In this document: positions 43,514-50,661 of the stretch, piece after piece | Layout of the letters: the number at the start of each line of letters is the position of its first letter | Position numbering within the stretch: position 1 is the first letter of the stretch | NCBI RefSeq assembly: GCF_900167205.1 | Contig: NZ_FUWW01000014.1 | Coordinates: 1-50,661 of the forward strand | Direction of reading: 5' to 3' | DNA: 50,661 nt | Origin: Eubacterium coprostanoligenes | GTDB taxonomy: Bacteria > Bacillota > Clostridia > Oscillospirales > Acutalibacteraceae | The notes under the pieces: model-generated | The model's input: the letters and a program-made list of their open reading frames with translations, nothing else | Databases searched by the model: none | What the model was told of the DNA's origin: nothing | Position numbers and translations under genes: made by a program

Positions 43514-44445
43514 TATATTTTACCATCCAAATATCTTCCAACAAGTTCAAAGTGATGCATCAAAGATAATTTTTTCACAACGCCAAGTCCTGGGTAAGAC
43601 TGCTCTGCACATATCTTTTCAAATGTTTGAATAGCTAATGTATCAAGTTGTTGGGCTTTATTCCATTCAACTAACTGCTTAACAGCTTGATAAAACTTAT
43701 TTGCAGGGTCGCTAATATCATCATTATCTTTTGAAACAAAATGATGAACTCTTAATTCTTTATCATTATCAAAATATACGATGTGAATAGCAACTGCATA
43801 TGGAGCAAATCCTGTTTCTGAATATTCTTCTCCTATAATCGAATAATCTGAGAAACCGATATACCCATCATCTTTATAGTAAATATGGTCATTTGAAAAA
43901 AACTCATCCGGGTCATCAATATAATCTTGATTACGTGGCTTTTTATTAAACTTATCCTCTAACAGAATTCTATTATTTCGTATTTTTCTGAATGCAGATG
44001 CATAAGGAACTACTGTTTTAACAGATGAGTTTGAATCGAATGAATCATTAAAATATTTAATAGTGTCAGGATTTGTGCAAAGCGTAATAATGTCTGCATC
44101 ATCTATACCATTTTCTCGCATTTTTTCAACATGATCAAAAGTACTACTATCAATAATTATTCCATTCAAAACATTATTCTCTTCTATTATTGCTTTTAAT
44201 CTATCCTTATATTTAGCGTTTTTAGGATTGCGAATATCAACTAACATAGAACCTACTTTGGGATTTAGAATCAATGCTAAATTTCGCTTTGCCTCTGAAA
44301 AAGCTTCCAATGTGTTTACTAATGTTGGTGATAATTTAACTGGCTCAATAATCGGAATTATACTATCACTTAAAAGTGACTTATTTAACAACTCTTTTAT
44401 TGCCAGTAATTCATTTTGTCTACCTCTTAATATAGGATAATACAA
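43513..44445 (-). CDS. sce7725-family protein (beta-protein-like)
   Basis: 310 aa. The opening YYPILRGRQNELLAIKELL is the hallmark of the sce7725 family, which occurs next to sce7726. The strand-helix pattern (IIPIIEPVKLS, LALILNPKVG, LNGIIIDSSTFDHV, ADIITLCTN, VVPYASAFR) suggests a TIM-barrel-like fold similar to 'beta' family proteins known from phage T4. Biochemical role unknown. Start: TTG at 44445, directly after the sce7726 TGA (44448-44446), with GAAGGAG 8 bp upstream; this unusual start fits full coupling. It is the middle gene of the trio and could be sensor, regulator or immunity factor. Confidence 0.8.
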   Translation of the reverse strand: MYYPILRGRQNELLAIKELLNKSLLSDSIIPIIEPVKLSPTLVNTLEAFSEAKRNLALILNPKVGSMLVDIRNPKNAKYKDRLKAIIEENNVLNGIIIDSSTFDHVEKMRENGIDDADIITLCTNPDTIKYFNDSFDSNSSVKTVVPYASAFRKIRNNRILLEDKFNKKPRNQDYIDDPDEFFSNDHIYYKDDGYIGFSDYSIIGEEYSETGFAPYAVAIHIVYFDNDKELRVHHFVSKDNDDISDPANKFYQAVKQLVEWNKAQQLDTLAIQTFEKICAEQSYPGLGVVKKLSLMHHFELVGRYLDGKI

Positions 44446-45306
44446 TCATATCACTCCTTCAAATGGTTTGTTAAGATACTCTGATAGTGCATCCAGTTGA
44501 GATTGCTGAAACTTTGAAAAATAGACTAAAAATCTTAGAGCATATGGTACTTGGTTAAAGTCTATAATGTCAATCTTGTTTCTTTTCTTTAACTCTTTTA
44601 AAAACATTGGATATAATTCATCAATGGACTTTTCACACGCAATTCGCCTACATTCTTTGTAATAGTTCACTGGAGTTACATTCGGTAATTCACCATTGAT
44701 TTGCTTAATAATACTTTCATATTCTGGTTTGTTCAATATCTTAAAGATTTGGTCTTTTTCAAGCAGATCTCGATACTCTAGTGGTTCTTTTAATCTCCTT
44801 ATAGTGTTTTTTGAACTCAATACATATATACCAATGGGCATATTTTCAAATCTAACAAATAATTCTTTTGCCTGAGTTTCACTTGTTACTACACATACAT
44901 GATCAAATGCCTTATAATAATCTTGTAGTTGTGTTTCTAATCTATCAAAATTATCTAACTCGGTCTTAATTTCATAAACAACTGCCTTCCCATTAATCAT
45001 AATAAAATCGGCCTTTGATTTAGCAACAGGAATCTCAGTTAAAGCAGTTGTTGTTTTTAATCGATGAGCACTAATTATTAGTTTATTTAGCAAAGTGTTC
45101 TTATAAAAGTATTCGTTTCGATAGGATTTCCCTAAATATTGATATATTTCAGAAATGACCTTTTCATTTTTTACTTCCCCATCAAAAGAGATTTCATATC
45201 GTTTTATAATTTTATCAAGAAGAGGAGCATTATTTTGCTCGTCAATTAGACTACGTAGCATGTTTTGTGTAAAAACGCGAGTTAAAACTGAATCATTTGT
45301 ACTCAT
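44446..45306 (-). CDS. sce7726-family protein with PD-(D/E)XK nuclease signature
   Basis: 286 aa. A nuclease-type core is visible: E91 (TALTEIPV), D100 in SKADFIMI, E112-I-K114 in VVYEIKTELD, and Q126/Q128 in LETQLQDYY followed by the strand HVCVV. This D...ExK...Q order is that of PD-(D/E)XK and VRR-Nuc-like nucleases. The N-terminal 80 residues are helical; the C-terminal third has a helical domain with a Cys. The sce7726 label comes from partnership with sce7725 and general resemblance. Start: ATG after GAAGGAGGGTAAGTT. It is the first gene of the trio, with its own promoter. DNA cleavage is inference. Confidence 0.8.
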   Translation of the reverse strand: MSTNDSVLTRVFTQNMLRSLIDEQNNAPLLDKIIKRYEISFDGEVKNEKVISEIYQYLGKSYRNEYFYKNTLLNKLIISAHRLKTTTALTEIPVAKSKADFIMINGKAVVYEIKTELDNFDRLETQLQDYYKAFDHVCVVTSETQAKELFVRFENMPIGIYVLSSKNTIRRLKEPLEYRDLLEKDQIFKILNKPEYESIIKQINGELPNVTPVNYYKECRRIACEKSIDELYPMFLKELKKRNKIDIIDFNQVPYALRFLVYFSKFQQSQLDALSEYLNKPFEGVI

Positions 45307-45345
45307 AACTTACCCTCCTTCTAATAATTATAAATATCCATACTT

Positions 45346-45374
45346 ATAGTACCACAAACTTTTTGACTTTACAA
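45346..45374 (-). promoter_or_regulatory. Promoter of the sce7726-sce7725-RES operon
   Basis: Minus strand TTGTAA (45374-45369), 17 bp, TACTAT (45351-45346). A separate promoter here means the trio can be expressed apart from the restriction operon. Confidence 0.6.
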
Positions 45375-45488
45375 CCCTTTACTCTGATCTTAACAATTAA
45401 TATCTTGAATAAAGGTAAAAAAACTCTGAAAAAAATATAGTTCATAAAACTGATAATATAAGAGACAAATATAATACATAACAAACAA

Positions 45489-45512
45489 AGGCACTGCGTG
45501 AGCAGTGCCTTG
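45489..45512 (-). terminator. Intrinsic terminator of the restriction operon
   Basis: Perfect 10-bp stem AAGGCACTGC/GCAGTGCCTT with a 4-nt loop, then TGTTTGTTATG on the minus strand. It follows the helicase stop by 5 bp. Confidence 0.8.
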
Positions 45513-45516
45513 CTTG

Positions 45517-48396
45517 TTATACTTCCGTAAGAAATCCTTGAGTAAAGGCTCCGGGAAATTGGAACTTTTTTGGGACGGATTGCCCGTCAAATTTAACGAA
45601 AATATATGCCTGTCCTTTATCGGTAATTATTCCGGTTCCAAATGCTTTGTGCTTAACCTTTGTTCCGACTGCAATATTTGATGTGTCAACTTCTACTGCC
45701 TTTGGCTTTGTTTGAGTTGGCACTTTTGGCGGTACAAAAGCAGGACGGTAGGTTGGCGTAGGTTTGCGGTCAATAGTGACCTTCTCTTCTCTTTGTGTTT
45801 GAGCAACGGTATTAACTGTTTTCATTGATGTATGCTGAGGTGTTGTATATGCTTTTTCCTCGAATTTCATTGACTCACTAAGAAGACCTGCCATTGTGTC
45901 ATAATCTTCCTTTGACACAACTGTTGAATACAAACCGATTTGTTCGCCAGCGTGACGGTCAATTCCTGTGTAAGAAAGACTTGCGTCTTCGTAACGTTTA
46001 AACTTATAAACGGCGTCATTCATCAAGCTTTCGTTAAACACATTAAGCGACACAAGAAGTTCAAAATCCTTCACATCAAGTCCTGTAACCTTTTTGAAAA
46101 GTGTAGGCTCAAGTTGAGTAATAACATCTTTAAGACTGTATTCACGATAGTCTGTCAAATACATAAACACGGGAATACGAGTAGCAAATTTCATCAGCTT
46201 TTCCTGAATTTCCTTGCGCTTAGATTTATACTCTTTCTCTTCTTCACTGAGCTCCTTTTTTTGCTTTGGCGTAAGATTTTCGGATTCTTTCTTAGCCTTT
46301 TTAACTGCTTCGCTTTTGTTGATAATTGTTGTAATATCATCATTAAGCGAACGGAAGCCCTCAATTCTCATTAGTGCTTCCATTGCTTCCTTATTTGCAA
46401 GAAGTTTGTTAAGAGTGTCATTGTCAACATTAACAAGTAGTGCAGATGCCCAACGCTTTGCAAGGAGGGTTGCAGATGTTCCCGCCATTGCAATATCAAG
46501 AATATCACCTGCATCAACCTGTTTCATACCTGAACCGTCATAAGCAAGGACAGGTAAAAATTTTATGAATTCGCCGACCTTCTTTTCGGGATTTGATTCA
46601 GCAACATTAAGTCTGCAAGAGTAATCGCTGATTTGTCTTAGCGCTCTGTCAAGTGCAAAGTCAAATACAAAACATTCCTTTTTAACTATTTCCTTTGAAC
46701 CGTTATCCGTTTTGATTTCCCAAGGAGACTGCACACGAAATGCCGCTTGAAAATATGTTTCAGGTGATGACATATTGGATAGCATAAATATTCCCGTCCA
46801 CGGTTTAACCGTAACTCCTGTCATCAATTTACCACAGGAAAGGGTAATGGTTTTAGTCCTCAGCGGATCGCCCATAGATTCCTGAACTGGACCTAAAGCT
46901 TTTGCACCTATACCTGCTTCTGTTCCGGCACATACATTTATAGCATAATCATCAAAGAAATTATTTTGCCTTTCTCTCAAAAGATTATTCATTGCATAAC
47001 AGCTTGAAACACTTGGCATAAACCACAGTGTATGAGATAAAACCTTCAACAGCGTTGTGTCACTAAAAGGCATCGGTGGTTTTTTTGCACCAAGCTTTAA
47101 CTCGTCAACTGTTGTTTCAAGATACGAACCACGAATAAGATTCAACCACTTTTGCACATAATCCTTATAAACAAATTGTGCATCCTTGCCTTTTCCTTCA
47201 GCCTTGAAAAATAAGTTCAAGTCAAATTCGTCAAATTCTCCCTGCTTTGCAATCTTTGTAATGCTGTCGGGGATTTTATATGTAAGCATAAACATTTTGG
47301 GCAAAGCCAAATACGGATTATCCGAGCCTTGCCAATTGTCTTTTGCTCGCTGTTCATCGGAATAAGTCCAATTATAAATCTGCTCTTCAATGAATTCACC
47401 GCTGTTTAGTGCTCTAAACGGTGTGCCTGATAGGTAGAGATAATGAGTAGTTGTAATAGGAAGCCAGGTTTCATCATAAGCATTGGCTCTGTCGTAATTA
47501 GTTAAATCTTCGCCAAAAGTATCTTCGTCATTTTCAAACAATCCTTTAGCGGTGGAACGCCACGCACCAAAATGGTACTCGTCAAATATAACAAGATCCC
47601 AGTTGATTTCGTGTACCCACTCATTCTTTGCTTTTATACCGCCTGTTTCTTTATTGACTCCCATAAAGTCCTGAAATGAACCAAAGCATACAATCGGTCT
47701 TTCCTTGTCTGCCTTTTGATATTGAACATCAATGTTGTCTTCACCAAGTACGGTAGGTCTTGAAATAAACTGCCAACCTTCAAAGTCAAGATGTGTCATT
47801 AAATCTTCACGCCAAGCAACCTGCACAGCAGGCTTAAAGGTTAAAACAAGTACACGCTTAAATCTCATTTTCTTTGCAAGCTGATATGCTGCAAAGGTTT
47901 TTCCGAAACGCATTTTTGCGTTCCACAAAAATTTAGGTGTTCTGCCTTCCTTTTCGGCAGATGCATAGTAAGTGATAGTTTTATTTACTGCCTGTTCCTG
48001 CTCAGGACGCATTTTAAAGCTTTCTGTTCTGTTTTCAACATTGTCAATGTGATTTTTGACTGCCTCAACAGCTGCTTTTACATCATTTACGGTACATTCG
48101 TACCATTCTCCTCCAACACACTTAAAATGCTTATTTTTCAACACCTTATGTACATCATGGTCGGTAAATGTTCCGCCGTCGCTATACATTGCCGATGCTC
48201 TGTATTCAATTTTATATGGCAATTTTCCATTTGGCAGTTTAACAGGATATTGCTGTGCCACACGCTTATCAACATCAACAGCGGTATATCCGACCTTTAA
48301 GCAATTCGGATAGCGAACATCTGAATAAGCATAAATCATCGGTCGTGACTGTGTTTTTTGATGAATAACATCACTAATAGATTTTATTTCAGCCAT
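45517..48396 (-). CDS. GIY-YIG-like nuclease fused to SF2 helicase (restriction-type protein)
   Basis: 959 aa. Residues 18-115 look like a GIY-YIG domain of the T5orf172/MUG113 type: MIYAYSDVRY, LKVGYT, HKVLKNKHF and GGEWYECT. Residues 125-600 are an SF2 helicase: Q-like RPEQEQAVNKT (130-140), Walker A AKMRFGKT (160-167), DEYH box (272-275), SGTP motif III, and QAAFRVQSPW as motif VI. A lysine/glutamate-rich helix follows (ENLTPKQKKELSEEEKEY). The last 60 residues (VGTKVKHKAFGTGIITDKGQ) resemble the small DNA-binding module at the end of UvrD/PcrA-type helicases. Together with the two methyltransferases upstream this fits the restriction arm of an R-M system. Start: ATG 2 bp after the methylase stop. 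Confidence 0.8.
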   Translation of the reverse strand: MAEIKSISDVIHQKTQSRPMIYAYSDVRYPNCLKVGYTAVDVDKRVAQQYPVKLPNGKLPYKIEYRASAMYSDGGTFTDHDVHKVLKNKHFKCVGGEWYECTVNDVKAAVEAVKNHIDNVENRTESFKMRPEQEQAVNKTITYYASAEKEGRTPKFLWNAKMRFGKTFAAYQLAKKMRFKRVLVLTFKPAVQVAWREDLMTHLDFEGWQFISRPTVLGEDNIDVQYQKADKERPIVCFGSFQDFMGVNKETGGIKAKNEWVHEINWDLVIFDEYHFGAWRSTAKGLFENDEDTFGEDLTNYDRANAYDETWLPITTTHYLYLSGTPFRALNSGEFIEEQIYNWTYSDEQRAKDNWQGSDNPYLALPKMFMLTYKIPDSITKIAKQGEFDEFDLNLFFKAEGKGKDAQFVYKDYVQKWLNLIRGSYLETTVDELKLGAKKPPMPFSDTTLLKVLSHTLWFMPSVSSCYAMNNLLRERQNNFFDDYAINVCAGTEAGIGAKALGPVQESMGDPLRTKTITLSCGKLMTGVTVKPWTGIFMLSNMSSPETYFQAAFRVQSPWEIKTDNGSKEIVKKECFVFDFALDRALRQISDYSCRLNVAESNPEKKVGEFIKFLPVLAYDGSGMKQVDAGDILDIAMAGTSATLLAKRWASALLVNVDNDTLNKLLANKEAMEALMRIEGFRSLNDDITTIINKSEAVKKAKKESENLTPKQKKELSEEEKEYKSKRKEIQEKLMKFATRIPVFMYLTDYREYSLKDVITQLEPTLFKKVTGLDVKDFELLVSLNVFNESLMNDAVYKFKRYEDASLSYTGIDRHAGEQIGLYSTVVSKEDYDTMAGLLSESMKFEEKAYTTPQHTSMKTVNTVAQTQREEKVTIDRKPTPTYRPAFVPPKVPTQTKPKAVEVDTSNIAVGTKVKHKAFGTGIITDKGQAYIFVKFDGQSVPKKFQFPGAFTQGFLTEV

Positions 48397-48398
48397 TG

Positions 48399-49937
48399 TT
48401 ATACTCCGTCAATCTCCATCGGTTTAATCATTGATTCAATAAAATCAATTTCTTCTTGTGTCAAGTTATATTTTTCATATAACTCTTCATCTGTCCAAAG
48501 TTTAGAAAAATCTTGAAGTGGAACAAACATGAATTTTTCTTTTGAAATGTTAATTGAAGATATAGCTTGAAGCAATAAAAAACGCGCAAATTTTGTTTTC
48601 AAATATCCATACAAGTTATTATTTTCAATTTCATTATCAAAATTTCCAACTAAAAAATAAGAAAAAGTACATATTTCTTTTGGTGGAAGCGGTTGAAATT
48701 TTGCCAAAACTTTAAATGTTCCGTCTTTGCCAGGTTCACCTGCGTGTTCGCCGGTCGTTTTACTAACCATAACCTGATATTTATCTATATAATTTTTGCC
48801 TTGCAAGACTTCTTTTCGATTTACGAACCCAACTCCTTTACTTGAATGAAGTTTTATAGAATTGTTAAAATCAGTTTCTAAACCTCTGCTGGAAGAACTA
48901 AATCCAAATGGGTTTAAAGAGCTTACTATGCTTGCCAATGATTTTTCGTTCTTGGACTGAACTTTATGAATAATATCAATTGCCTGGTTATATCTTACAA
49001 AAATGGGGAATTCTTTTAAATCACGCAAAGCGGTATTTGAAATTTCTCCACTTTTACTCGTGAAAGAACATAACCCTTTTTCATCTCGCGACCACAGAAA
49101 ATAACAAACACCACCACCAATACTATTTTGTGGAAAACAATCTTTTGCATTAGGATAATCAACCATCTGAATCAAGTGTCCGTCCCCCAGCATAGTATCT
49201 CTAAAAGAATCAAGTCCCATGCCTCCGGCAAACCATCTTGAAGGTATAATCATTGTTAAAAACCGCGGTCTTAGTTTTTTTGATTGTTCAACAAAAAGGT
49301 TGTACAAAGGTCTCGCTTGCTTTGCAGACTCATCATTGCCTCCTCCTGTATTTAGTTGATAAGGCGGATTGCCGATTATTACATCAAATTTCATATTAAA
49401 GATATCCTCCGGTTTTAATGTGTGAATAAATTCGTAGGCGTGGTACTCAAGATTTTCTCGCACTTGCTCGCCGAACATTTCCTGAGATGCACCGCAAAAA
49501 ACGCATTTACCATTCATCCAAGTATGGTGGATATTCTTATATCTGATATTCCCCTGCACATCATCAAAGCGAGTAACGGAATATTTACTGTTTGGATATT
49601 TACTGCAATAAAGACTACGGCGTGAAAGCAGGCTTGTAAGCTCTGTTATTGCAATGCCGTATAACTGTTTTTGAAAAATATGATCTATTCTTTCCTGCAA
49701 ATCTGGTATTTGATCTTCTAAGCCATCAATAAGCCTTTTTGCAATTTCTCTCAAAAAAACACCCGATTTGCAGGCAGGATCAAGAAATGTAGTATTAGGA
49801 TCACTAAACAGTTCCTGTGGCAGCATATCAAGCATTTTATTTGCTATGTCCGGAGGCGTAAAAACTTCGTCGTTTGACAGATTTGCTATGCAGGAAAGAA
49901 CATCCGGATTATAAGCAGTATTATAAAAATCACTCAT
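48399..49937 (-). CDS. Adenine-N6 DNA methyltransferase, Eco57I-like
   Basis: 512 aa. SAM motif I is FLDPACKSGVFL (51-62); the usual DPACGSG is here DPACKSG. Motif IV is GNPPYQLN (189-196), the signature of gamma-class N6-adenine methylases. Later parts are FLTMIIPSRWFAGGMGLDSF (motif VI/VIII region) and GGGVCYFLWSR. A CVFC zinc-like pair near residue 147 sits in the loop before motif IV. The C-terminal 200 residues probably serve target recognition. The start overlaps the upstream methylase-like gene by 8 bp, so translation is coupled. Predicted job: methylate the host's sites against the GIY-YIG/helicase protein. Confidence 0.85.
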   Translation of the reverse strand: MSDFYNTAYNPDVLSCIANLSNDEVFTPPDIANKMLDMLPQELFSDPNTTFLDPACKSGVFLREIAKRLIDGLEDQIPDLQERIDHIFQKQLYGIAITELTSLLSRRSLYCSKYPNSKYSVTRFDDVQGNIRYKNIHHTWMNGKCVFCGASQEMFGEQVRENLEYHAYEFIHTLKPEDIFNMKFDVIIGNPPYQLNTGGGNDESAKQARPLYNLFVEQSKKLRPRFLTMIIPSRWFAGGMGLDSFRDTMLGDGHLIQMVDYPNAKDCFPQNSIGGGVCYFLWSRDEKGLCSFTSKSGEISNTALRDLKEFPIFVRYNQAIDIIHKVQSKNEKSLASIVSSLNPFGFSSSSRGLETDFNNSIKLHSSKGVGFVNRKEVLQGKNYIDKYQVMVSKTTGEHAGEPGKDGTFKVLAKFQPLPPKEICTFSYFLVGNFDNEIENNNLYGYLKTKFARFLLLQAISSINISKEKFMFVPLQDFSKLWTDEELYEKYNLTQEEIDFIESMIKPMEIDGV

Positions 49938-50619
49938 ATTTGTTAATCCTCCTGTAATCTGTCAGCGGAAATTCTTTAACAGGTTTAGGTATAACCTCAT
50001 TAGTAATCGGATCTTTTTCCCAATACTCATAGTTATCCGCATCGTCCTCAAAAAGTGAAAAATTCATTGAATAGTTGCTATCGTCATCATTTTCTTTTAG
50101 CAAAACATCAAGTCGAAAATCTCGGCGTTTGATTTTATCGCCCGATACAAGTGACCACTCGCTGAAGATTATCGGCTCACCGTCATCTGTAAGCATAGTC
50201 AAAGCATTTCCGCATAAAATATTTCTACCAAGAATAAATTTGACAACATCTCTGCATTCGTCATTAGCGATTTTGCAGTTTTTTGTATATTCTTTATTCC
50301 AAATATCAAAAAGCCTTTGTCTGCATTCGTTTGCGTTATCGCTAAGTAGTTCAACACCATAAATACTCATAACGGCTATTACAGAATATTTCTCATATTC
50401 ATCAGCACTCTTTTTGTACTTACTTTTGACAACATTTAGTTTTCTTGATAAAATCTCAGCTAAGAAATTTCCGTTACCACAGGCAGGCTCAAGAAAACGA
50501 CTGTCTATTCTTTCAGTTTCCGATTTAACAAGGTCACACATAGCTTTCACTTCTCGTTCATTTGTGAAAACCTCGCCATGGTCAGCAACACGCTGTTTGG
50601 ATTTAACTTGTTTTTTCAT
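49930..50619 (-). CDS. Short methyltransferase-like subunit lacking the NPPY motif
   Basis: 229 aa. HGEVFTNEREVKAM (14-27) followed by FLEPACGNGNFLAEIL (42-57) is the typical N-terminal half of N6-adenine methylases with a SAM motif I. No (N/D)PPY motif is present and the C-terminal half (NFSLFEDDADNYEYWEKDP) is unusual. It overlaps the 512-aa methylase by 8 bp. Either it is a partner subunit that binds DNA or SAM for a two-part enzyme, or a trimmed paralogue. Start: ATG with GGAGAGGTT; the upstream promoter lies beyond the window. It is the first visible gene of the operon. Confidence 0.75.
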   Translation of the reverse strand: MKKQVKSKQRVADHGEVFTNEREVKAMCDLVKSETERIDSRFLEPACGNGNFLAEILSRKLNVVKSKYKKSADEYEKYSVIAVMSIYGVELLSDNANECRQRLFDIWNKEYTKNCKIANDECRDVVKFILGRNILCGNALTMLTDDGEPIIFSEWSLVSGDKIKRRDFRLDVLLKENDDDSNYSMNFSLFEDDADNYEYWEKDPITNEVIPKPVKEFPLTDYRRINKYE

Positions 50620-50661
50620 AACCTCTCCAAATAAAAAAGCGTTTCTCAGAAATGTTAATTC

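Noticed and set aside
1-50661. CRISPR arrays, tRNA or rRNA genes
   Set aside because: No regularly spaced direct repeats and no cloverleaf or rRNA signature were recognised on either strand.

Overview
The window looks like a chromosomal segment of a low-GC, spore-forming, gut-type Clostridia bacterium, most likely of the Oscillospirales (Ruminococcus/Eubacterium-like). The signs are a SpoVT sporulation regulator, an infC-rpmI-rplT operon of Firmicutes type, dockerin-bearing secreted proteins, Gram-positive ribosome-binding sites and A/T-rich intergenic DNA. The organism is inferred from gene content only.

Region 1 (1-7.3 kb) is a small metabolic locus around a TetR regulator. A two-domain class II aldolase and a GSA-aminomutase-like aminotransferase are read leftward; tetR and an FGGY sugar kinase are read rightward. 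Two matching operator-like inverted repeats sit just downstream of the leftward promoter. A methyltransferase gene broken by one in-frame stop and a TupA-like ATP-grasp gene follow.

Region 2 (7.3-25.8 kb) is a secreted-protein locus. Three leftward genes encode a 2027-aa dockerin protein, a 352-aa dockerin protein and a 757-aa protein with a possible cohesin-like domain; a 35-aa peptide gene follows. A divergent gene encodes a 2621-aa secreted protein with internal repeats, behind a structured leader. Region 3 (25.8-30.5 kb) holds a rightward coupled operon: a pyrophosphatase-like/Nudix fusion, a COG2426 membrane protein, a nucleotidyltransferase and a membrane-anchored GH27 alpha-galactosidase carrying an inserted domain. 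Dispersed intergenic repeats flank this operon and recur at the window start.

Region 4 (30.5-37.9 kb) is mostly core: a YczE/YitT-type membrane protein, spoVT, infC-rpmI-rplT (infC apparently starting at AUC behind an attenuator-like leader), a small membrane protein and a partial inositol operon iolG-iolD-iolE. Region 5 (38-40.3 kb) is a transition zone with an orphan gene, a decayed GNAT fragment, a HAD hydrolase and the scar of an integration site.

Region 6 (40.3 kb to the end) is a probable mobile defence island. It starts with a large serine recombinase whose C-terminus reads through a putative attachment core, then has an ISL3 remnant. Next comes a tightly coupled three-gene operon: a PD-(D/E)XK nuclease-like sce7726 protein, an sce7725 protein and a zinc-ribbon RES-domain protein. 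Last is a restriction-modification-like operon with two adenine-methyltransferase-type proteins and a GIY-YIG/SF2 helicase fusion. The three-gene operon is the best candidate for an under-described system: a nuclease-like protein coupled to an NAD+-degrading-type effector, with no Xre antitoxin beside it.
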